Notes under the pieces: model-generated | What the model saw: only the letters and a program-made list of their open reading frames with translations | Told to the model about the DNA's origin: nothing | Database searches by the model: none | Part shown: positions 53,537 through 64,000 of the stretch, piece by piece | Numbering within the stretch: position 1 is the stretch's first letter | How the letters are laid out: the number at the start of each line of letters is the position of its first letter | Position numbers and translations under genes: made by a program | Assembly: GCF_040581485.1 (NCBI RefSeq) | Contig: NC_090132.1 | Span: 17,603,411-17,667,410, forward strand | DNA: 64,000 nucleotides | Source: Linepithema humile | Taxonomy: Eukaryota > Arthropoda > Insecta > Hymenoptera > Formicidae | Direction: 5' to 3'

Positions 53537-56450
53537 GAGGAGAAGGAAGAGAAGGAGGAGAAGAGAAGAAAGAGATGAAGGAGAGAGACGCCTTCGAGAA
53601 AACTTCTCAGCATCTTAGTCTCTGCGAATCTCATTTGCAGTGACCGACATTCGACACGGTCAACGATCCTCGAGCAACGGACGACGACGAAATAGAGAGA
53701 TGAAAAAAAAAGAAGAGGCAGAAACACAAGACGAGCAAAAAGGCAGCTGACACGCTCGACATGCACGCGGGCCATATTTTTCGCCCTCTCGCTGCCTTCT
53801 TCTCTCTTCTTGTCCTTCACCTCCTCCTCCCATGCACACTCGTTCTTTACGCCGTCGATCGTCTCGGCGACACTCTACATCGCGGGAAAAAAATGCGTGT
53901 ACCGGCGCGAGCCGGTTATTTCTATTCAACGAACAAGTCGAGCGCAAAACAAACTCATCCCTCACCCCCCCCCTTTCTTTTTCCCGATTGCATCTCCCAT
54001 TTCCAGCCGTCACGTCGAACGAGACCTCGAATGTTCATCCACAAAGCACAATCTGTGTGACTCGCTCTTGCGAAACACGTCGGGGTAGCAAACTGCACGC
54101 TTTATTCGAAAGGCACACGCTCTGGACGACTCGTTGTTTTATCGTATCGGTCTTCCTGTATCCGTGTTCTATGCGCGCTCCTCTTTTTCTCACCGTTCGT
54201 TCTCACGGTTGGCCGCGCGTGGAATCGGTGGTAACGGTTTTATCGAGTCTAATTGTCGCCGAAAAGAAGAGGCGTCGTGTTAGTAAAAAAAATTTACAGA
54301 AACGATGTTTTCGCATGATATGGTGCGTATATGTACATATGTATACAGAATATATGTACATGCACGCGCGCACGCGACAACATATATCGGACTTGTAGAA
54401 AGCTGCTTAATCTCGCGGCGGATTCACGTGAAATAATCGAGAGAGAGATATATCTCGGTAATTTCCAGTACTCTCGCTTCACCGCACAGTGGCCGATTAA
54501 ACGGGCTTCGAACTATCACGGTAAAACGGTTTTTATCATACATTTTGTTTTTATGCGGAGTTGAAGAGGGTCGCGCGATGATTTGCTGAAGAACCTGTCA
54601 TAGGATACAATAACTCTCAACCGATAAAATGCATCCGAGATTATGAGATATATATTTAATAGCATGCTCTACGATTAATTGATAATGATACGAATGCGCT
54701 GCGAATTCAGAAATTCTTACAGTTTGTAAAAACTCAGCAAGTCGACGAGTAATGCGTTTCGCGCAATTTTAATTGACATGACTTCGATACATATTTGGAG
54801 CACTAATCGCGATCGTGCGATCGTTACCGTCGACGTATCGAAACGTAAATAATCTGAGTTAAAGACGAATGCTTCTTCTTCCTTTAAATAAAATAACCTT
54901 GGTTAAAAAAATAGAGATACGACAAATTGCTAGTTTGTCATATCTGAATTTCGTATCACGTGCTACAGTTTTTAAATAATTTTGATAATCTCAAAAAATA
55001 GCATTTTATCTTAATAATCCTCCCTCAGTCAGTCCTCTTCAATCTTCAGAAACAACGCAATTTCCATTCTATTTGCAAAACGAACACCGCGATATGCTCC
55101 AACGTTTTTCCGACACATTTCACAACTTGCAAAGATAATGTTTTTATCGCGTCTCTTCGATTGCTACGTTACCTCGGCGATCAGTGCGAGATGAACGAAA
55201 GCAGCATAGCAGTGATACGGTGCATCCTTTCAACAAAGTAGGCGCTTACAACGGTCGGCTGATATATCGCGCTAATCGACGCGTAGAGATCAAACGCTCG
55301 CGGATTTCGGTCAAGATGAGGTGAGCAAACGACGTCGAGTAAGCACATCGAGCGTCAGCGCACCGAGTTTACGAGGACGTGAAGACGAAGAGAGGAAAGG
55401 AATACGTAGATGAAACTGGCCAGAATTGCGTCCATGGACCATGAGCGCTCGTATAGCCTCCAGTCGGCGAGAAAACCGAGGACCCGTGTAATGGCTCACG
55501 TAGGTGAACCCATGCACGCGGCTGAAATTTAAACCACTACCACCACCATCACCAGCACACAACCACTATCACCATTACCAACACCAGGAACCACTACTGC
55601 CACACTAGAGAGCACTCACCAGTACAAGCATCCACACACTACTGCCGCCACTGCCACCGGCGTATCACCACCCACCCTTTGCTGCGTGGTAGAGAGAGGG
55701 AGAGAGCGAGTGAGATGAATAGAGTGACAGGAATGAGAGGCGGAGTTGAGGGAGGCTAGCAACCCCCAGACCGGCGTCGCCGTCGTTTCGTCACGGAATC
55801 CACGCAGCGGACCGGCCGCCCCGCGCGCATTCCGACGAAATTCGGTGAATCTCTCTCGGTGAGTCTCCTTCGTTAGAATCGGCGAGGACGAGCAGCTTCA
55901 CGACTGTGCGTCGCGTGCTGCGTGTACCAAAATGGTGAAGGTCGGCGTGGCGTTGCCCGGCTCGTTTTCACTCGCGGCTCGCGGCGAGAGATGAAGAGAG
56001 AGAAAAGAAAGAGGAAGAGATCGAGAGAGAGAGAGAGAGAAAAAGAGAGGGAGGATGGATGAGGGTGGGAGCCGGTCGCTTTCAGTTCGCGGTCCAGAGA
56101 GAGAACACGAGGTGGATAAAAAGAGATACGCGTGTGGAGACAGGAGACGAAGAGAGTAGAGAGGACCTCGGTGCTTCGACCGGGCGCTCCTCGGCCCTCC
56201 TCTGCCGCACGACGACTGAATCTTCGGGGTGGACTGGGGAGGCTGCGCGCAGGGTCGACCCCGCTCGTTCCTGCACCCCTGGCCTGTCTGCCTGCCTATG
56301 CTTGCCTTGCTTGCTTGCTGGCCAGTGGTGGCGGCGACGCGAACTACGGGGCGGACAGGAACGCTGTTTTAGGATTTCTCTTTGCAACGGCGACGTATTT
56401 AGACCCTGCTCGATGGGCAAACAATGATAAAGTTTGATGATAACGCCATT
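51380..56450. promoter_or_regulatory. Upstream region of kon: 5' UTR, promoter and GC-rich simple-sequence DNA
   Basis: GC-richer DNA directly upstream of the kon ATG, without a recognisable coding exon. At 55620 on the minus strand a CACC-rich block ends in a consensus donor (CTG then GTGAGTGC), which could close a distal non-coding kon exon; its partner acceptor near the ATG is not clear. AG-rich tracts at 53449-53575 and 55983-56060 could bind GAGA-type factors. ORFs of 100-190 codons here reflect low stop density in GC-rich DNA. Confidence 0.35.
53449..53575. repeat. 127-nt uninterrupted purine run, mostly (GA)n
   Basis: From 53449 to 53575 the plus strand contains only A and G, dominated by GA dinucleotides. 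It lies about 2.1 kb upstream of the kon start codon. Confidence 0.95.
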
Positions 56451-56507
56451 ATTAATATTAATAGTATGGGATACAAGACTCTCTTAGACGCCCGGAAGTA
56501 CCGGGGT

Positions 56508-56900
56508 AATACATTGTACTTGTCCCTTTATCTTCTCGTAATTAATTAGACATTTTGTTGCGAACAATCAAAATTTGATTATGAAATAATCAAGATTACA
56601 TTTCTTAGAATTTCTCCAATTAACAGAATTGAATCTAACAGATAGTTCTAATAATCCTGTTTTTTAATCAGAATTACTCATATTGCATATATCGATAATA
56701 CATCGTACTTGTTCCTTTACTTCTTCGTAATTAATTAAATATTTTGTCGCGAATAATCAAGATTTGATTATGAAATAATCAAGATTACATTCTTATTACA
56801 TTTCTTAGAATTTCTCCAATTAACAGAATTAAATTCAACAGATAATTCTAATAATCCTGTTTTTTAATCAGAATTATTCATATTGCATATATCGATAATA
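56508..56900. repeat. Tandem duplication, about 190-200 bp unit, two copies
   Basis: Copy 1 (56508-56696) and copy 2 (56697-56900) match over nearly their whole length: both start AATACATYGTACTTGTYCCT and end CATATTGCATATATCGATAATA. Copy 2 has a small insertion that repeats ATTACATTTCTT-like sequence. There is no ORF. The few mismatches suggest a fairly recent duplication. Confidence 0.9.
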
Positions 56901-58236
56901 GACAAACACATCTATAGGGAGCAAATTTCAATTTATTCGGTTCAGTTTTTTTATACGATTGCATTGATTTTTGTATTTGTTCAGTAAACAAAAATTGCGC
57001 CAGTGTAAAATGAAAACTGGACAGAACGATTTAACTGTCAAGAATTTTCTTTGATCAGTAATATGTTGAGTTTTCCATTTCTATCTGACAAGTAAATTAG
57101 AGAAATATTAATTCAGTCTAAGTAAAAATTTTATTATTAAAGTATGAATATACATTTTGTTACACTAATTATTTTTGGTTTAGGTTTTGATTTTGGTTAA
57201 ATTGAAATTTAACTATATTTTGTTGAATTTAATGCAGATAATATCATTAGTATTATTTTTATAATTATTTTCTGGAAAAATTACGTACGTTGCATTTTAT
57301 TTCGAACCGAAAAGAATGATTGAAGTGATATCTGAGATATTAATATTATTACATAATTATCATACATACTTGGTAATTGTGATATGCTGTGAAAATGCTA
57401 ATTTATCACAAATATAATTGCACAAGCGTAACTATATATGGTTTTGTATACGCAGTCAATATTGTATGTCAGCATTTGTTTGACGGATAGTAATGGGCAC
57501 AGGGCAAATTTCTCGTTGTCATTATCTTTTGAAATTTTTCTTCGTATGATAACATACGTCCCATAAACTGTCATCCCATAAAAAAAATGATAATACATTA
57601 TGATACCTTTGTTGTATCGCATGTGAGAAAACTAGTGAGAAAGCTTTCAATAAACAAATTTTTATCTTAAATGGATATACAAAACAGATGAATACAATAT
57701 TTATGACAATTAAATAATATGTGATTGAGCATATAAAAATTTTATCGATACGCAATGGGAATGTATTTGTTTATCGTAAATATCATTAGGTACGGCTACA
57801 CGTATTCAGATATAACGTTACTCTGGATATAATTAGCTCTTCTGTGCATTTGGCGTAGGCAGCAGCTTGTTTGTTCCAGGAGTAATAATAAACTGCTTGC
57901 CGACCCCATATGATGTATACAGATACTGTTACCTTTCGGCGTAGCTTATTAATTATAGATACGTTCGATGAAAAATAACGACGTCGATATCGTTAAATAA
58001 CGTGACTTCTGCCATTATTAAAAAGTTATGTAGAGATATAAATACGAAGGAAGCGGAATCTACAATGTACAGGAATGAACTTGGAAATTTAAAAGGTCAC
58101 CGTACGTGACAAAAATAGTTTTACTGGTTATTTTGTGCAAAAATGGTTTGCTCAATCATTCAGTAGATTTCTGTAATAAATTTCTAATATTGGATTACAA
58201 TGTGATAGTAATCGTTTTTAGAGAAGTGCTTTCGAA

Positions 58237-58270
58237 ACTACTTGAATAAGTCGCGACTTATTCAAGTAGT
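58237..58270. repeat. 34-bp perfect palindrome
   Basis: The 17 bases ACTACTTGAATAAGTCG are followed at once by their exact reverse complement, with no spacer. The flanks are unrelated. There is no ORF nearby. Confidence 0.95.
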
Positions 58271-59779
58271 GTGATAAAATGACAACTTGTTCTATTTGCG
58301 CGAGTTTTTAAGGACAATCGCATATTTGTGTTCAAGCATCGTCGCCTACATTTCACTGAAGAGCAGCAAAGACGAAGGCGCACTTTGTTAAAAGTTATTC
58401 GACGATCATCTTTTGTTTGAAAAACGGCTCCGAGTATAAAGAATAAGAGACGTAGAACATCGGTATTTAAGGATCGAGCAACGATGATTTAAAGATGCAA
58501 TAGTATACGGTGCACATACAATTTTCTGTACACGTTCGTTGTGAGTACAGAATTGCGAAGAGAATAACGAAAATGCGTCAGAACTGCGTGCTACTACTTC
58601 CGCTTACGAGCTTAACTTTTATCACATATTGTGTAGGTATACAATGTTCTCTTCAAATATTCAAGATGTCTAGTAAAAGTGGTTTTACAAATTGTTAGTT
58701 AAACGCGATGTTTCTATTTTAAACAGTTATTAGTACAGCAGTGCCGCAATATTTCAGTTATAATCTTCAATTATGATCGCGATAAGTTTAATGAAGTTGG
58801 ATGCATTTGCAGTTTAACGCGCGCACGTGGTTTTTGTGCTGCCTCCATGTTTTTACCTTCAATAAAGTTTAACAGCGAAATTTGCCAAAGTCAAGCGATG
58901 TAGTCCCTCGGGCGTTTTGCTAGCGTAATGGCAATTTAAGCATCTCGAGAGTGAGCATCTCGGTGGGCACAGTTTACCGACCGCCTGCATAGTTTCCCGG
59001 AGTGCTCTAAGCGGCACAAGTGGCGAATTTTTGTAAGACGTGAGCCGCGAAGAAGATGACGCTTACCCGCATTCTCGAGAGGGCCATTTCCGTTCTCCCG
59101 AGCGGTTATCGCGCACGTACGGCAATTTCAGGCAAATTGTTTGTAGCTTCCGCGGATTGAAACGAGCGTATTATAGCGTGCGAGCGCGGAGTAAGTTTAT
59201 CTCTGCTTTAGTTCGCAACGATCTGAGAACATCAAAGCGATAAAAAATTGACATTTGCCATTTCACATTTATATCGGCGTATATAAATCGGCTTCCCAAT
59301 CAATTGCGATTGAATATTAACGCTTCTTCGAAATATCCTGCATGAAACGATCGATATCGTTTTGACGTATTTTTCCTATCAGTCCAGCGCTTGATATACG
59401 CATTTATGGGGCGTTATATTCTTTATATTTTAATGAGATCTGTTAAATGTATCGGCAATATTTGTCGATTTGTATAATTAATATCTCGTTTATAGGATAA
59501 ATTTAATTTCGCAAATGTTTGCTAGAATTGGACTTACTTTGGGTTTGATTAAATTCATGAGGCACACACGTGAAATTAATCATTCGTTATTCAGAGGGAA
59601 AGGAATAACAGTCATACGGATAATAATAGATTAATAATGATCATTCACACGTTTCGCAAGATTGGCGCGAGATTGCACAAGCGTGAACTTTAAAGTGGAA
59701 CGCTTGTGATATCCCGTTGGAGATACGAGTGATCTATTTTGTGGACCCTTTGTATGCGCTCGAAGCTGCTTCTTTACCG

Positions 59780-60725
59780 CCTCGCCGACGGAGCGGACAA
59801 TATTTTCTTACTTTTAGTCTCAAATTTACTCCGCCCCGGGGAAATGTTGCAGAAACATAACTAGAACGAAATAAGACGATGTATCTACAGAAAGAATATG
59901 CAATGAAATTACGACGAAACGGCTTTAACAACTGTACTTGCCCGTGCACTCGAATCGACGCGAAACTTTCTTCGCTTCTTTACGCTCTCTGCATCGTTCA
60001 AGTTTCCGATTTTATCCCGCGCCAATTATTCGTCAGTTCGGCGTCATTGGTGCGACACGACCGTTTTCTCTTTCCCGTACAAATTTACATGTCCTTGGGG
60101 AAATGTCGAAGGAGCACGGCGAGATAAAACGGTACAGTTTCAGTAGAAGTGGAACTACGTTTCGAAGTCAAAGTCGCATAAAAATTATTTATACGACTTT
60201 TACATGGAGCTCTCGCCGTCCGCGCTCCGCCGTCGACCTTCTTCGCACGACTCAATTTTCCGTGCAATTTCTCGCGAATAGCCGACATTTGCGCGCGTGC
60301 ATCGGCTAATCGACTGTTCCATGCAAGAATTAATAGATATGAGATTTACGAGAAAGGTGCGATTTCGACGGAAAGCTTCGTACATAATGGCCCGTTTTAA
60401 GGCCACGTAACCCTTCAATTTCTCCTTTCCGAAAGAACGCGCGCGAGATGTTTCCCTTCTACCTCCTGAAACCTCCTGAAATTTACTTCACCTCGGGGAA
60501 ACATTGGCACGATATGAGCGCGGTAATATAAAATGTTATGCTGAGGGGATACGTTTGTTACGTTCTGAAATTACCGGCGTGTCTTGCCCGAACCGATCCT
60601 TAACTCTCAAATCGCACACCAAAGTATTTTTAAACCCTTCCTTCGGCTTAAATCTATCGAATCCGCAAACAATATTTTCTTCCTCAGGGCGAATATTTAC
60701 TTTGCCCCAGGGATACGTCGTGGCC
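59780..60725. repeat. Degenerate dispersed repeat with a GCCCCGGGGAAA-type core
   Basis: Four related blocks occur at about 59825, 60085, 60485 and 60693. Each has TTTAC, a short pyrimidine-rich stretch and C(C/T)(C/T)xGGGGAAA or a close variant, followed by ATGT/ACAT/ACGT-like sequence. The first and last copies also share CAATATTTTCTT about 20-35 bp upstream of the core. The spacing is irregular (about 200-400 bp). Confidence 0.45.
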
Positions 60726-62234
60726 GCATAAATCCGAGTGTAACGACACGAAGGATATGTGCGCGCGATAAAGTTAGACCGCGAATTGATGCACCACTGG
60801 GTGCAAATGTAGTGTCTTTCGCGATCGCACGTTATGTCGACTCGAAAACAAGTACCTACTCTCTCGTTTTTTGAAATTTGCCTTTTTAAGAAAGTAAGAG
60901 ATATGCAATACTTTGGGGGACATTCCGAATGATCTAAATATGCATATCTAACAAATTTTGAATGTGCTGTTTTACGCACATTCAGCTATTTCCAGATTCT
61001 AAACAAAAATATATTGCTTTTATAGGGGAAACTCTGCCATAATGAAAGAATAGATATCTTGCGAAAATATTTTTAGTACCGAGGTATATATAGTTTTATC
61101 AGGAAGAAAACTATTAACGCGTGAAAGAAGGGAGGTTTCTGTTGATCTCATCTTCGTCGTCATGTACATTTTTGACTACACTTTTCGGCTCACAGACGCC
61201 CTCCAGTCGTGTGCATTGACCTCTCAACAGAAGAAAGATGAAGTTTATAAATATTTCGCGGTTTCGTCGCGCTCACCCTCGCTGCCATGCTGGCGCGCTG
61301 GAAAGTGATGTTTGAAGGGCTCCGCCCGGTCGGTCCGACGGGCGGAACACTGGAATACGTTAAAAGGCTCTTCTATGTGCGAGGGGTCGATGGGAAATTT
61401 CGAGCGGAGAAGCGTACACGTACGTAGACAACGCAGATCGACGGTTTTTGCAACGTGCGCGCGCACTCGCAATGTAATGGGACTAGAATTGGAACGGAAA
61501 GTTTTTTCACGGTAAAATCTGCCTGAAAAATTTTTGCGACGGCCGCTCTTTTAATTACGCGATATTGCCTCTGTGTCGCACGACGAGTGTATCGCGCTGC
61601 TGGAAAACTCTTTGTGCCGCCGTGTAAATACACAACCCTTTGCCACACGCGACGATCCTCTGTCGCTTCTCTATCGCGATTCGAAGTCGCTAGATCTCCA
61701 TGGCGAAGTATCCATCCGATCAGGAAACGCGCGCGCGCCCGACGCATAATTACTTTTTACGAATGCACGCTTCACTCGAGCGTATTCGATCGGATCGGCA
61801 CAAGAACGGCGCAGTCGTTGCCATTCTGCACTCTTTTCAATGAAAACAACTCGGAGAGCGACGTATTTTTCTAGTGGAAGCGACATAGTTTGTCCTTCTG
61901 CTTCGCGTAGTTTTCTCGTAGATACGTTTCGTTAAAAAATGCAAGTATTGTGCGACGTTAAGCCGGCGATTTCCGAACGAATCACTAGCTATTATTATTT
62001 ACTTTGATTTAGGATCAAGGAATTGTAAGAAATTTACATGAATGTTTATTCGTGCAGTAATGTATTAAAAAGATTAATATAGGCGAGAATATATAACGAA
62101 AGCAACACTCACGAGAATAAGCACACTAAGAAAATATCTGCAAACTGTTCAATTTACTTTACACAAAACATTGTGTTTGTGCATCTCGCGAAATCATTTG
62201 AGTGATTACTCTTTAAAAACATTCTTCACTATCG

Positions 62235-62411
62235 GATAAGTCAACATTGCATAATTCCCGTCGTTAACATGCCGGCTCGGTGATTCATGGTACGGCGCTC
62301 TTAATAGCGCCTAATATTCTTAAGAATATTACCGTGGCAGCGCGTAAAATTTAAGCACGCCCTTTATCTCTGAATAAATCAGAGTCGCATAATTTCTGCC
62401 GTTAATATGCC
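62235..62411. repeat. 38-bp direct repeat flanking palindromes
   Basis: The stretch ending CGTCGTTAACATGCC (about 62235-62272) recurs with few changes ending TGCCGTTAATATGCC (about 62373-62411); both contain GCATAATT. Between them are the inverted GGCGCT/AGCGCC and a 20-bp palindrome TAATATTCTTAAGAATATTA. Confidence 0.75.
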
Positions 62412-64000
62412 ATTTTAATAATTTAACTCAGCTCACCTAAAACGCTAACAAGAAAGCGATCTCCAGGGCCAAAAACTCGAACGCGTCTGCGGATGTAACT
62501 TAATCTAGTTTTAATGTAATATCTATACTTTAATAGTTCAAATAAGGTTTGCTGGCAGAATATATATACAACATAGACAGAGTTACATACTCTTCTGGTG
62601 AAAAGAAGTAAAAGTCAATAATTTCTTAAATCTCTTTTGTATACACAAGATACTAGCTTTTATTCTCGGGAAAATCTGTTTCTCCAGCGCGAAAAGAAGA
62701 GATTTTAGGAGGATTAGAGAAACGAATAAAGCAAATGGAAACGTTTCGAGGCTGATTGTTGGGATAACGATTAACACGGTTCGTACACACCTTGTGCAAT
62801 TGTGCACCCCATTATCGTTCCACTCGAGCGACTTATTACGCGCTACTTATTAGCGCTTAAGACCTGCACCGACATTGGGCAATGGAAAGGGCGGAAAGCA
62901 ATGTTTCGACTAGGTTGGCACCAAACTGTTTTGCAAATCCAGAGGAGTTTCGAACACTCGTCGTAACCACGTGCGAAAATGCTCGCGAGAATCGCGGATG
63001 CAAGTGTGATCTCAATGTGAACGTGACTCGCCATTGACGATACGATGCGCTCGAGTAACCGGCCGTTTTCGACGTGTGCACCCTCTCCATCGATGATCGA
63101 TACGATCGGGGCGACAGAGGGAAAGGGTGGAGGTAGACAGGGTTGTAGCGGAATCGGTTTCGACTGTACGAGAGCGGAAAAGGCACCACCGGTAAATGTG
63201 CGGATGTACTCGCGCGGACGCGTATACTAACGCACAAAAGCTTGATAGCAAGAGGAATGATATTGAGACGGAACTGGAATCTGTTTGTTTGTTCGAAATC
63301 TGCGCCGTTAAATGATGTTTCCATAGAGAAGCGGCTTGACGTGCGATATTGGACGAATTAATGGGAAAAAAAAACCGGTGGCGCGCCTCGAGCCGCGAAC
63401 GGTTTTAAATCCGAGGGCGCTGTAATTGCTTTCTCGTTCGAATCCAATTTTTTAGACTCGTTTTTTTAGACGTCGACACTGGGCCGCGACATACTGTGTG
63501 CCGCGTGCAAACAGGGCTTAGCAGAGTACACTTAGCTGTACCATTTCTTACATCGTCTCGGGACACTTTCGGAACGCTATTGAAATCGACGGCTGGGCTT
63601 AGCTCGAGCTGAGCACTCTGCGTTTAAGACCGTCTATCGATTTTATACGCATACGAGCAAGGGGCCGCCGTGTTTTTGCCCATGGTCTTTGCGACAAGAT
63701 GCACGCGCAGAATTTAATATCTTCTTGAGAACACTTTCGTCAGGTTCGAGATGTCGCGTATTTCTCAAAGATTACTTTCGGTGCTGTGAAGAAGACGGTG
63801 AACGGGTTTCACAAGGTTGCATGCTAAAAATCGAAATACAATGGTGCAACATGTGATGAATTTGTGCATATACGTTTTTACAATATGTTGCAAGATTAAA
63901 TTTAGTAAGTTTATAAAAAAACACATTTTTTAATGTTCTTATAAGATGATATTTTCTAAAGAAACTTTTTACAAAACGGTTGAATTTACAATGCGAGAAT

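Larger units (their letters stand above)
56901..64000. other. Non-coding DNA, right end of window
   Basis: AT-rich to about 58.8 kb, then GC-richer with many CG dinucleotides. I find no exon pair or domain on either strand. Structured elements inside it are listed separately (58237-58270, 59780-60725, 62235-62411). Confidence 0.5.

Noticed and set aside
53371..54398. Several overlapping ORFs of 90-188 codons on both strands
   Set aside because: They run through GA simple repeat and GC-rich DNA, have repetitive or biased composition and no domain or splice context.
56059..56437. Overlapping plus-strand ORFs of 122 and 101 codons
   Set aside because: GC-rich DNA with few stops in all frames; Arg/Cys/Pro-biased products without a domain.
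63425..63460. GTTCGAATCC, a tRNA T-loop-like motif
   Set aside because: No pairing T stem, no D arm or acceptor stem around it.

Overview
The window looks like a piece of an insect nuclear genome. It has AT-rich introns and spacers, GT-AG introns of about 60 bp to almost 7 kb, dense microsatellites, several short inverted-repeat transposon relics, and four protein genes of animal type. The protein sequences and the intron style fit Hymenoptera, most likely an ant, but this is inferred from character alone and not from a database match.

Layout: (1) 1-5362, minus strand: the 5' part of Nedd4, a HECT-type E3 ubiquitin ligase. Seven coding exons give the N-terminus, the C2 domain, the first WW domain and the start of the linker; the remaining WW domains and the HECT domain lie beyond the left edge. 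(2) 7321-9872, plus strand: a complete Golgi pH regulator gene (GPHR/GPR89), eight exons, 452 aa. (3) 10426-14112, minus strand: a complete glucosidase II alpha subunit gene (GANAB), seven exons, 925 aa, convergent with GPHR. (4) 14113-18844: a spacer holding a possible short plus-strand gene start (15125-15871), a possible short inverted-repeat element, and the 3' flank of the next gene. (5) 18845-51379, minus strand: a complete kon-tiki/perdido (CSPG4/NG2 homologue) gene, eleven coding exons over 32.5 kb, 2347 aa. It runs from a signal peptide through two laminin G domains, an EGF-like cysteine module and a long CSPG-repeat array to one transmembrane helix and a C-terminal QYWV PDZ ligand. 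(6) 51380-64000: no coding exon recognised; GC-richer upstream DNA of kon with a 127-nt purine run, a roughly 190-bp tandem duplication, a 34-bp perfect palindrome and diverged local repeats.

All exon junctions were worked out by hand. In each complete gene the exon lengths add up to an open frame (1359, 2778 and 7044 nt including stop) and the products are close to the known family lengths. GPHR and GANAB both serve the secretory pathway and kon is a secretory cargo, but nothing here suggests co-regulation; ordinary chance neighbourhood is the simplest reading.

I did not find an obvious new biochemical system. The best leads are a 65-bp near-perfect hairpin just inside the first Nedd4 intron, four inverted-repeat elements (three clear, one tentative), a possible unrecognised small gene at about 15.1-15.9 kb, an ORF plus a diverged repeat just after the kon stop codon, and unexplained repeat structures at 56.5, 58.2, 59.8-60.7 and 62.3 kb.
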